Shown here piece after piece: positions 25,129 through 32,506 of a stretch of 44,400 bases of DNA (its first letter is position 1; each line of letters starts with the position of its first letter). The notes under the pieces were generated by a model. The model was not told the DNA's origin, made no database searches, and saw only the letters and a list, made by a program, of their open reading frames with translations. The DNA comes from Acidobacteriota bacterium (GTDB lineage Bacteria; Acidobacteriota; Terriglobia; UBA7540). The stretch lies in the NCBI GenBank assembly GCA_902812365.1, contig CADDZC010000027.1, positions 1 through 44,400 of the forward strand. Direction: 5' to 3'. The position numbers and the translations under genes were made by a program.

Positions 25129-26091
25129 ATGGTCCAAACGCTTTTTGGAGGGCCGGAGAAGAAGGCCGGCCTATTCGAACGGCTTAAGAAAGCCGTGGCT
25201 TCCACCAAGGCGCAACTTGTCGAACGCCTGGACGAGATCACGACAGGCAAGCACACGGTCGACCGCGCCGTACTCGACGAACTGGAAGCCACGTTGATCC
25301 AGGCCGACCTCGGGGTGAAGACGACGAAGGAAATTATCGAGCATCTCCGGGAAAAAATCGATCGCCGCGAACTTCGCGAAGCGCGTGAACTGCGCCCGGC
25401 GATCGAGCGGGAGATTTTGGGCGCCCTGGAACGGGCTGCCGCACAGGCCGGCACACCGCGCCTGCCCCCGGCTGGGCAGCCGGAGGTGATCTTCGTGGTT
25501 GGCGTCAACGGCGTCGGCAAAACCACCAGTATCGCCAAACTGGCCAACTTTTACTTGCAGCAGGGCCGCCGCCCGCTTCTGGCCGCGGCCGACACGTTTC
25601 GCGCTGCCGCCAATGAGCAGCTCGAAATCTGGGCCCGACGGCTGGGCATCGAGATCGTCGGCCAGAAAAGCGGCGCGGACCCCGCTGCCGTGATCTTTGA
25701 CGCGCTCGCCGCCGCCAAGAAACGCCACGACGATCCGGTCATTGTGGATACCGCCGGCCGGTTGCACACCAAGTACAACCTCATGGCGGAGCTTGAAAAA
25801 ATGATCCGCATCGCGGGCCGCGAGGTCGCGGGCGCGCCTCACCAAGTCCTGCTGGTGATCGACTCGACGACGGGTCAAAACGGCCTGCAGCAAGCGCGTC
25901 AGTTTACCGAACGCGCCGGAACGACCGGGATCATCCTGACTAAACTCGACGGCACCGCCAAAGGGGGTGTTACCGTGGCCATCGCCCGCGAACTCGGCTT
26001 GCCCATCCGCTTTGTCGGGGTGGGCGAGAAAGTGGACGACCTGCTGCCTTTCGACCCCCGGGAGTTTGTGGAGTCGCTGTTCGAGGGATAG
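25129..26091 (+). CDS. ftsY: Signal recognition particle receptor FtsY
   Basis: FtsY is the SRP-receptor GTPase that delivers nascent membrane proteins to the translocon. The 320 residues are essentially only the N and G domains: a four-helix N domain ([23 protein letters not shown]) and a G domain with [67 protein letters not shown] and the closing [22 protein letters not shown]. The acidic A domain of E. coli FtsY is absent, as in many bacteria. It sits 155 bp after ftsZ with its own promoter candidate, so it may be transcribed apart from the wall genes. Confidence 0.96.
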   Translation: MVQTLFGGPEKKAGLFERLKKAVASTKAQLVERLDEITTGKHTVDRAVLDELEATLIQADLGVKTTKEIIEHLREKIDRRELREARELRPAIEREILGALERAAAQAGTPRLPPAGQPEVIFVVGVNGVGKTTSIAKLANFYLQQGRRPLLAAADTFRAAANEQLEIWARRLGIEIVGQKSGADPAAVIFDALAAAKKRHDDPVIVDTAGRLHTKYNLMAELEKMIRIAGREVAGAPHQVLLVIDSTTGQNGLQQARQFTERAGTTGIILTKLDGTAKGGVTVAIARELGLPIRFVGVGEKVDDLLPFDPREFVESLFEG

Positions 26092-26403
26092 GCCGAGAAC
26101 TGTCTCCGCGGAGAGAGCTGCATCGATGGGCGCGAAACAGGCGGCGTGACAGCGGTCGTCCTCGAGGCAGGTATCCCAGGGCCCTTGTTCCCGCCGCTCC
26201 GGGCGTTCAACGGCTCCCTGCCGCCCTCGCCCCGGGGGCTCGGTCGGTCCTCAACCGCAGAACTGACTCCGGGACCAAGCCCCCGCCCGCTTCGGCGGAA
26301 GCTCGGCCCGCGCCTCCCTGCCCTGGCCGCGGCCGACGCATGGGCGCATCACTCGTTGTAAGATGAGAATCAGCCGGCCGGGGACGCCGTTCGGCTGGAA
26401 CTC
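26092..26403. other. Intergenic stretch between ftsY and the histidine kinase
   Basis: The 312 bp are GC-rich and hold no gene I can support; a 71-codon open frame at 26146-26361 is proline-rich noise. TAAGAT near 26360 is a possible -10 for the kinase gene, with about 40 nt of leader. No terminator was recognised. Confidence 0.4.
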
Positions 26404-27750
26404 ATGAACTCCAACACCCGCACCCCAAAAAAACGATTGCGGTACGAAGGTCGTATTCTGTTGCTCGCCGTTCTGGCCGGCGTCCCGGGATCATGCACAG
26501 CCTTGTTTCTGCTGTGGCTAGGAGGCTACAGCAGGCAGCTGCAGTGGACTCTCACGGTCATGATCGTTAGCCTGTGGCTGGGATTCGCTTTCGCGTTGCG
26601 CCGGCGGGTTGTGATGCCCCTGCAAACCCTATCCAACCTCCTCTCAGCGGTGCGGGAAGGCGATTACTCCGTGCGAGTGCGGGGCGCCCGCGTCGACGAC
26701 CCTTTGGGCGAGGTTATGCTGGAAGCCAACGCCCTTGCCGAAACCTTGCGTGATCAGCGATTGGGCGCACTCGAAGCGACCACCCTGTTGCGCAAGGTGA
26801 TGGCAGAAATCGACGTGGCCGTGCTGACCTTTGATGCCCAGCAACGCCTGCGCCTGATCAACCGCGCCGGCGAGCGATTGCTGGGCCAACCCGCCGAACG
26901 ATTGCTCGGCGCCACGGCGGCGGATTTGGGGCTCGCGGAATGCCTCCGCGGGGAGCCCAATCGCATCGTGGAGATCAGTTTTCCGCGAGCGCCCTCGCCC
27001 AGCACGCGTTGGGGCATGAGCCGCAGCGTACTCCGAGAGGGTGGCCTTCCTCTCCACTTGGTGGTGATTGCCGACCTGAGCCGCCCTCTGCGGGAGGAGG
27101 AATTGCAAGCCTGGCAGCGTCTGGTCCGGGTTATGGGGCACGAGCTCAACAACTCGCTCGCGCCCATCAAATCTGTCGCCGCAAGCCTCGAAACCCTGCT
27201 CACCCGCCCGTCGCGGCCCCCGGACTGGGAGCAAGACCTGCGGCATGGCCTGCGCATCATCGCCTCGCGCGCCGACGCGCTGATTCGTTTCGTGGAAGCT
27301 TATGCGCGCTTGGCCCGCCTGCCCAAACCACGGCCGCAGCCGCTCGATGTGGGCGCTTGGATTCGCCGTGTCGTCGGCCTCGAAACCCGCCTGGCCGTCG
27401 AAGTTGACCCGGGACCCGAGATGACGATTCAAGCCGACGGCGACCAGCTCGAACAACTGCTCATCAACCTTCTCCGCAACGCGGTCGACGCCGCGCTCGA
27501 AACCCAGGGCGCGGTGCGAGTGAGATGGGCGAAGAACGGCCGATTTTTGGACGTATGGATTGAGGACGAAGGGCCCGGCCTCTCGAATACCGGTAACCTG
27601 TTTGTTCCGTTTTTCACGACCAAACCCGGCGGCTCAGGTATCGGGCTCGTCCTCAGCCGCCAGATCGCCGAGGCTCACGGCGGGTCTCTCACGCTCGCCA
27701 ATCGTACCGCCGGACCGGGTTGCGCAGCGCGCCTCCGCCTGCCCTTATGA
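26404..27750 (+). CDS. Membrane sensor histidine kinase, NtrY-like
   Basis: This is a 448-residue sensor kinase. Two membrane segments lie close together near residues 17-39 and 46-66, with almost no periplasmic loop, so it probably senses a membrane or cytoplasmic signal. A HAMP domain follows (RRRVVMPLQTLSNLLSAVREGDY), then a PAS domain (about 135-235; VMAEIDVAVLTFDAQQRLRLINRAG). The H-box MGHELNNSLAPIKS, with His246, is the form typical of NtrY-type kinases. The ATPase domain has LLINLLRNAVDAA (N), WIEDEGPGLS (G1) and GGSGIGLVLSRQIAEAHGG (G2), so it looks catalytically intact. No response-regulator gene is adjacent, which is unusual for NtrY (usually paired with NtrX). Its 3' end is followed by the TPR gene, 103 bp on. 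Confidence 0.92.
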   Translation: MNSNTRTPKKRLRYEGRILLLAVLAGVPGSCTALFLLWLGGYSRQLQWTLTVMIVSLWLGFAFALRRRVVMPLQTLSNLLSAVREGDYSVRVRGARVDDPLGEVMLEANALAETLRDQRLGALEATTLLRKVMAEIDVAVLTFDAQQRLRLINRAGERLLGQPAERLLGATAADLGLAECLRGEPNRIVEISFPRAPSPSTRWGMSRSVLREGGLPLHLVVIADLSRPLREEELQAWQRLVRVMGHELNNSLAPIKSVAASLETLLTRPSRPPDWEQDLRHGLRIIASRADALIRFVEAYARLARLPKPRPQPLDVGAWIRRVVGLETRLAVEVDPGPEMTIQADGDQLEQLLINLLRNAVDAALETQGAVRVRWAKNGRFLDVWIEDEGPGLSNTGNLFVPFFTTKPGGSGIGLVLSRQIAEAHGGSLTLANRTAGPGCAARLRLPL

Positions 27751-27853
27751 TCTCGAGGGGCGGACGCGGCGCGGCCAGCTCGCATCCAATACGGTGTTTC
27801 GGACATCCACGGTTCGAGGCGCGCCCGACGTTGCCGCGGCGGAGACAAATCAG

Positions 27854-29050
27854 GTGAGGAACGATCGGCGGAAGAATTCGATCAGCACGGCGCTGCTGGC
27901 CCTTGTTGCCGCATCGACGATCAGCGGTGCTGGCCTCGCCGCAAGCACGGCCGATCCTTTCGCCGGCGTGCTGGATCACATGTATAACCTTGAGTTCGGG
28001 CCGGCCCGCCGATGGCTCGAAACCTGGACCCAGCAGCACCCCGAAGACCTGCGCGCCTGGAACTATCTGGCCGAATCGATTCTCGATCAAGAAATGCTCC
28101 GAGAGGGCTTGTTATCCACTGGCGCTTACGTAGATCGCGGCGAAGCCTTCCGCAAGCGCCAGAGGCCCCTCCAGGCCCGCTTTGAGGAGACGCTCTTCGC
28201 CGCGCTCAACAAGGCTCAGGAGCTGGCCGAACAGCGGCTGGCCCGGAATCCCCGCGACGCGGACGCGCTCTACTGGGCCGGCGTCCAACACGGCACGCGC
28301 GCTGAGTTCTACTTCGCGCTGGAGCGGAAGTACGTTGCCGCCGCCCACGAAGGTGTCGAGGCGCGCCGATACGAGCTGCGGCTCGCCAGGCTGGATCCGG
28401 CTGCCGCTGACCCTCTGCTGATCCTCGGGCTGGCCGACTACGCCCTGGGCAGTCTTCCCTGGTACGTGAAGGTCTTCCTGTCGGTAGCCGGCTTGCATGG
28501 CAACCGCGCGCGCGGCCTCGAAGAGATGGAACGCGCTAGCCGGGACGGCCATTGGGCGCGTGAGGACGCCAAGTTCGTTTTGGTAGCCATCTATCGGCGC
28601 GAGAAGATGTATCGCCAAGCTCTGGCCGACCTGGACGAACTGGCGCGATCGTATCCGCGCAACTACTTGCTGGACTTGGAAAGGGCCCGAATTTTCAAGG
28701 ATCAGGGCGACTGGAGGTCCGCCGCTCAGGTGTACGACGGATTAGTCGCGCGCTTGGCATCGAACGATCCGGGCGGTCCGCAGTTGCCGGCCGCGAAGAT
28801 TCTCTACCAGGCGGGACAGGCTTACGAACACCTCGGAGACTTGGAACGCGCGCTGCGCCTATATACCAAAGCCGGAAACCTGCCGGGCGACTCCCTGGAA
28901 ATCGACCGCGCCCTGCTGGCCGCGGCGGCGATCGAGGCTCGCACCGGCCGGATGGCCGACGCCCGGCGAGACTATCAGCGTGTGGCCGCTGCCGTGCCGG
29001 ACGCGCCGGAAGGCAGGTCGGCGGCGAGCGCACTGAAGGACTTGCACTGA
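27854..29050 (+). CDS. Exported tetratricopeptide-type protein
   Basis: The product is about 398 residues and begins with a signal peptide (KNSISTALLALVAASTISGAGLAA). TPR-like helical repeats cover the rest. They include ALYWAGVQHGTRAEFYFALERKY, a non-canonical middle (ADYALGSLPWYVKVFLSVAGLHG), LVAIYRREKMYRQALADLDELARSYPRN, ILYQAGQAYEHLGDLERALRLYTKAG and a last unit ending YQRVAAAVPDAPEGRSAA. I recognise no enzyme motif. The GTG at 27854 was chosen because the signal peptide starts there; the frame is open upstream into the kinase gene but gives no sensible protein. It is convergent with the amidase gene, the stops being 13 bp apart. Role is unknown; an envelope scaffold or tetratricopeptide partner is likely. 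Confidence 0.8.
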   Translation: MRNDRRKNSISTALLALVAASTISGAGLAASTADPFAGVLDHMYNLEFGPARRWLETWTQQHPEDLRAWNYLAESILDQEMLREGLLSTGAYVDRGEAFRKRQRPLQARFEETLFAALNKAQELAEQRLARNPRDADALYWAGVQHGTRAEFYFALERKYVAAAHEGVEARRYELRLARLDPAAADPLLILGLADYALGSLPWYVKVFLSVAGLHGNRARGLEEMERASRDGHWAREDAKFVLVAIYRREKMYRQALADLDELARSYPRNYLLDLERARIFKDQGDWRSAAQVYDGLVARLASNDPGGPQLPAAKILYQAGQAYEHLGDLERALRLYTKAGNLPGDSLEIDRALLAAAAIEARTGRMADARRDYQRVAAAVPDAPEGRSAASALKDLH

Positions 29051-29063
29051 ACCGTTCCCGGAG

Positions 29064-30488
29064 TCAAGCAACGGGCGGAGGCTTGAAGCCGCCAGTCGCC
29101 CGCTCGATCTCCTCCGCAATGGCGAGCACCCGCTCCTCTTCCCACGGCCTCCCCACCACCTGCACTCCGATCGGCAAGCCTCCCGGCGCCTGTCCGACCG
29201 GAACCACGGCCGCCGGATTGCCGAGCACATTGAACCACTGCGTGTAGGTCATCACATCCGGCTCTCGAAGGTAACGCGCTACTCGTCCTGCGATCTGCCA
29301 CTCGCGCTCCCCGTGACGAAATGCCGGGATGGAGCACACCGGACACAGCAGGACGGTAAAGCGGTTCATCTCGGCGAGGAACTGGGCGCGCAACGTGTCA
29401 CGGGCTATCCAGGCGTTCATAAACGGTTCAAGGGCGAGGGGCGGGCCAGCTTCGACCAGGCTCATAAACTCTTTAAGAAGCGGGCTGATCTCAGCCTCGC
29501 GCCCGGCCACCGCCGGCTTCAGCACCAAGGCTCCCGCCTGTGCGAAGAAGGTCCACCAGAGGCGCCGCGCTTCCGCCAGCCCTCGGGGGCGAAACGGTTC
29601 CACCTCAAAGCCCGCCAGCCTCAAGGCTTCCGCGGCTCGGCGGACGGCGGCGCGCGTCTCGACGGTTACAGGGGTCTCGCCATCGTCTTCAAACCAGCCG
29701 ATGCGCGTGGCGCGAAGCTCCCTCTCGGCCAGGGCGCGAACCGGCACAGGAGCGGCGCAGGCATCGCCGTCGTCGGGGCCGGCCATCACCTCCAGCATTA
29801 AACGTAAGTCACCCACGTTGCGAGCCATCGGGCCGACGACGCCGATCATCGCAAAAGGTCCGACTGAAGGAGGAAAGTGGCCGGTGGAGGGAATGCGGCC
29901 GGGCGTCGGTTTCAACCCGCAGATACCGCTGAAATGAGCCGGGACGCGAATCGAGCCGCCTCCGTCGCTGCCCACGCCCGCCGCCGCGCAGCCGCTGGCG
30001 ATGGCCGCGGCTTCACCACCGCTCGAGCCGCCCGGGGTGCGCGACAGGTTCCAGGGATTGTGGGTACGGCCGTACAGCCGATTGTCCGTCTCGTAAGCCA
30101 TCAGGAACTCGGGAGCGTTGGTCGTGCCGAGCACGATCGCCCCTGCGGCCTTGAGCCGGGCGACGAGCGGAGCATCCTGCTGGGCCACGTGGCCGGCGCG
30201 GAGCCGCGACCCGCACTCGGCGCGCAAGCCGGCCACCTGAAGGGAGCTTTTAATGCTGACGGGTACGCCGAGCAAAGCCCCTTCGGCGTTACCGGCTCTG
30301 AGAGCCGCCTCCGCATCGAGCGCCTGGAGACGGGCGCGCTCCGCGTCGACCTCGACGAAGGCATGGAGTTGCGGGTCGAGACGCTGGATCCGCTCGAGGT
30401 GAGCCTCCAGCAGCTGCCGCGGTGAAACCTCTTTCCGCCGCACCATAGCCGCCATTTGCGCGGCCGAAAGCCAGGTCAGCTCCTCCAT
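29064..30488 (-). CDS. Amidase-signature family hydrolase
   Basis: This 474-residue enzyme belongs to the amidase-signature family (GatA, fatty-acid amide hydrolase and similar). The catalytic Lys lies in GVPVSIKSSLQVAG near residue 80, the cis-Ser in GGSSGGEAAAIASG near residue 157, and the nucleophile Ser in GSDGGGSIRVPAHFSG; the family usually has GSDTGGS, so one glycine replaces threonine. NVLGNPAAVVPVG and GLPIGVQVVGRPWEEE close the protein. AAAGGAG before the ATG at 30488 fixes the start. There is no gatB or gatC nearby, so a role in Glu-tRNA amidation is not indicated and the substrate is unknown. Its first 13 bases overlap the end of the upstream glycosyltransferase gene, implying translational coupling. 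Confidence 0.88.
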   Translation of the reverse strand: MEELTWLSAAQMAAMVRRKEVSPRQLLEAHLERIQRLDPQLHAFVEVDAERARLQALDAEAALRAGNAEGALLGVPVSIKSSLQVAGLRAECGSRLRAGHVAQQDAPLVARLKAAGAIVLGTTNAPEFLMAYETDNRLYGRTHNPWNLSRTPGGSSGGEAAAIASGCAAAGVGSDGGGSIRVPAHFSGICGLKPTPGRIPSTGHFPPSVGPFAMIGVVGPMARNVGDLRLMLEVMAGPDDGDACAAPVPVRALAERELRATRIGWFEDDGETPVTVETRAAVRRAAEALRLAGFEVEPFRPRGLAEARRLWWTFFAQAGALVLKPAVAGREAEISPLLKEFMSLVEAGPPLALEPFMNAWIARDTLRAQFLAEMNRFTVLLCPVCSIPAFRHGEREWQIAGRVARYLREPDVMTYTQWFNVLGNPAAVVPVGQAPGGLPIGVQVVGRPWEEERVLAIAEEIERATGGFKPPPVA

Positions 30489-31195
30489 TGCACGCTCCTT
30501 TTCACCCGCCCGCCGATCCGAAACGCGGTCTGGATGAATTCCCAGACGGCCGGGCATCGATCCCGGGCGGCCGCGCGGCGCATGAGGGTCGCCGCCAGCC
30601 GCCGCAGGTCGGCCGGCCGATCGACGTCCTCGAGCGGCTCCAGCAGTACCCAGGAGAAGCTTCGTGCGGCCAGATTGGCGAGCGTATCGTCGAGCGCGAA
30701 GCGGCTCCCCCAACGAATGCCGCTGAATAACCCTCGCCGGTAACGCCGCAGGCCGATCAGATAGTATCCGCCGTCAGGGCAGGGGCCAAGAACCGCATCG
30801 GCGCGGCGAAGGCTCTGCAGCGCCCGCTCGAGCGTGGGAGCTGACAGGCCGGGCGAGTCGGCGCCGATGATGATCGCGCTCGGGTGTCGCGCCAGGAGCT
30901 GCCGAAAGGCACCGGCGAGCCGCGCGCCGAAGTTCCGGCCCTGTTGCTGGAGAAGGGTGAAGCGGGACGATCCGCCAGCCACGCGGCCGCGGGCGAAAAC
31001 GTACCGCGCCACGGGCCGGCGCAGTCCGGCCACCTTGCCGAGCGTGTCGCGCAGCATGGCCGCGTGCAAAGCGGCGGCCCCCCGCGCCCCCAGGAGGGGG
31101 ATCAATCTGGTCTTGGTCGCCCCGGGTCTGGGTGCCCGCGCGAACACGGCGATCGCGGGGCGGCGGGGCGGCGTCTTGGGGCGCAGGGGTAACAA
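30476..31195 (-). CDS. TIGR04282-type (DUF2064) glycosyltransferase-like protein
   Basis: The product resembles the DUF2064/TIGR04282 family, a GT-A-like nucleotidyl or glycosyl transferase group often found near cofactor or natural-product genes. Motifs are VFARAPRPGATKTRLIPLLG at the N-terminus, IIGADSPGLS near the middle, and LGPCPDGGYYLIGLRR, followed by the DDTLANLA and LEDVDRPADL blocks. The frame is open far upstream across the preceding gene, and no ATG exists just before the domain. A TTG at 31195 with GGAAG 13 nt upstream is my best start, giving about 239 residues. It overlaps the amidase start. Substrate is not known for the family here. Confidence 0.78.
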   Translation of the reverse strand: MLPLRPKTPPRRPAIAVFARAPRPGATKTRLIPLLGARGAAALHAAMLRDTLGKVAGLRRPVARYVFARGRVAGGSSRFTLLQQQGRNFGARLAGAFRQLLARHPSAIIIGADSPGLSAPTLERALQSLRRADAVLGPCPDGGYYLIGLRRYRRGLFSGIRWGSRFALDDTLANLAARSFSWVLLEPLEDVDRPADLRRLAATLMRRAAARDRCPAVWEFIQTAFRIGGRVKRSVQWRS

Positions 31196-31247
31196 CCGCA
31201 GGAATCTTCCGGCAGGGAGCCTGTCCGCGTCCTGCCGGCCGGTGAGT

Positions 31248-31760
31248 TCAGATAAACAGGTTCTCGTCTTCGCCCGCGGAGCGCGCCGTGGTGGCCCGCC
31301 GGCGCGCGAACAGGAAGTCAAGTCCGGTGCGGACTCCCGCCAGCACGGCCGAGACCTCCCGAACCGGAGCCATGACCTTGCTCTGCACAACCCCGGCCGT
31401 GGACTCGATGCTGGCGACGAGCCTTGAAACCAGCTCGTCGGCGCGCGCGATCTGCAAGCGACACCTCTCAAGCAGATCCGCCATCACCACGTCCGCCTGC
31501 CGCACGCGGTCTCGCAGCGTGCCCGTGACCTCGACTAGGTTCTCCCCCATGGCGCGGACAGGCCCGCGGGCGCTCTGGATGATCTCCGTCACACCCGCCG
31601 CTATCGGATCCACTATGGCCTTCGCCTCGGCGTGAATCTGCACGAATTCCCGATACCAGCGCCGGACGACCAGAAGCAGCCCCGTAATCACCACCGCCTG
31701 CGCCACAAACGCAATGGCAATGATGATGACAAACACCCTCAGCACTGTGTCATGGGCCAT
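31248..31760 (-). CDS. DUF948-like membrane protein with coiled coil
   Basis: The 170-residue protein has one N-terminal membrane segment (VLRVFVIIIAIAFVAQAVVITGLLLVV) and then a long helical region (HAEAKAIVDPIAAGVTEIIQS to the end) rich in heptad-like hydrophobics. This matches the small DUF948 or methyl-accepting-like helical proteins often placed beside YtxH genes. It follows the second YtxH gene by 24 bp in the same direction and is probably in its operon. No enzymatic motif is present. It is likely part of a membrane-associated stress or envelope module, by association only. Confidence 0.75.
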   Translation of the reverse strand: MAHDTVLRVFVIIIAIAFVAQAVVITGLLLVVRRWYREFVQIHAEAKAIVDPIAAGVTEIIQSARGPVRAMGENLVEVTGTLRDRVRQADVVMADLLERCRLQIARADELVSRLVASIESTAGVVQSKVMAPVREVSAVLAGVRTGLDFLFARRRATTARSAGEDENLFI

Positions 31761-31784
31761 CTCAAACCCCTGGCGTCCCGTCGC

Positions 31785-32087
31785 CTAACGCGCCTGGGCC
31801 TTGCTCTTCTCTTCCTGGTACGCGTGCTTGCCGGCTTCCAAGGCCGCCGAGAGCTGCTCCTTCTGCTGGTTGACCAGTTCCTTCGCCTTTTCCACCAATT
31901 CCTCGGCTTGCTTGCGGAGCTCCTTGCTCTTGCCCGCCACGTACTCCCGGCCTTCCTCCGCCTTGCGCGTCAGCAACTCGCGCGTCTCTTCGCCCGATCG
32001 AGGCGCAAATAGCAGGGCCACGATGGCTCCGATGCCTAACCCGGCGAGAAAGTAGGTGAACTTCGATCCTCCATTGCCTTCACTCAT
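31785..32087 (-). CDS. YtxH-like small membrane protein (downstream copy)
   Basis: The 100-residue product begins with a glycine-rich membrane segment, FTYFLAGLGIGAIVALLFAP, followed by the YtxH signature RSGEETRELLTRKAEEG and a charged helix with repeated VEKAKELV elements. The same 20-residue block occurs almost unchanged in the upstream gene. YtxH is a general-stress protein in Bacillus; function is not established. GGGAGG before ATG (32087) supports this start. A diverged copy of the 20-bp palindrome lies upstream, between the two YtxH genes. DUF948-like gene follows. Confidence 0.85.
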   Translation of the reverse strand: MSEGNGGSKFTYFLAGLGIGAIVALLFAPRSGEETRELLTRKAEEGREYVAGKSKELRKQAEELVEKAKELVNQQKEQLSAALEAGKHAYQEEKSKAQAR

Positions 32088-32127
32088 GGCCATCCTCCCA
32101 ATCCACTGATCAGTCGAACCTTATTAA

Positions 32128-32147
32128 TAAACCATCCAGACTGTTTA
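32128..32147 (-). promoter_or_regulatory. Diverged palindromic operator ahead of the downstream YtxH gene
   Basis: TAAACCATCCAGACTGTTTA matches 17 of 20 bases of the perfect palindrome at 32484-32503. Like that copy it directly abuts the stop of the preceding gene and is flanked on one side by TTATTAA. The half-sites pair at 7 of 10 positions. Confidence 0.6.
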
Positions 32148-32414
32148 TCATGAGGTCGCCCTGGCCACCAAGTTTTTCCCCTTCTCCACCAGCTCTTCGG
32201 CGCTCCGCTTCCCCTTCTCCACCGCTTCCTCCGCATGCCGCCGAAGCTCGCGCCCCTTGTTCTCGATGTACTCCCTGCCCTTCTCCGCCTTTCGGCCAAT
32301 CAGTTCCCGCGTCTCTTCACCGGACCTCGGCGCGAACAGCAGCGCAATAATGGCCCCGATGCCCAAACCGGCCAGAAATACCGTAATCCGTGACGGACCT
32401 TTTGAACTGCTCAT
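32148..32414 (-). CDS. YtxH-like small membrane protein (upstream copy)
   Basis: The 88-residue protein opens with ITVFLAGLGIGAIIALLFAP, one glycine-zipper-like membrane segment, then RSGEETRELIGRKAEKG and a lysine/glutamate-rich helix (EEAVEKGKRSAEELVEKGKNLV). GGGAGG seven bases before the ATG at 32414 sets the start. It is a paralogue of the next gene; both keep identical GLGIGAI and LFAPRSGEETREL blocks. Two YtxH genes in a row, each with the same palindrome in front, suggest a duplication that carried its control region along. Confidence 0.85.
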   Translation of the reverse strand: MSSSKGPSRITVFLAGLGIGAIIALLFAPRSGEETRELIGRKAEKGREYIENKGRELRRHAEEAVEKGKRSAEELVEKGKNLVARATS

Positions 32415-32483
32415 AGTAGCCTCCCTCTCCGTCCCCATCCTACATATGATCCTTAACTTCCAGCTTGTCAATAGATTTATTAC

Positions 32484-32503
32484 TAAACAGTCCGGACTGT
32501 TTA
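32484..32503 (-). promoter_or_regulatory. Perfect 20-bp palindrome, probable operator
   Basis: TAAACAGTCCGGACTGTTTA is a perfect 20-bp inverted repeat centred between 32493 and 32494, lying 3 bp after the uvrC stop and in front of the YtxH gene. A TTGACA -35 candidate (minus strand, 32466-32471) lies 12 bp further on; the matching -10 is poor. Length, symmetry and lack of a spacer resemble TetR-family operators. No TetR gene is in the window. Confidence 0.65.
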
Positions 32504-32506
32504 TGT

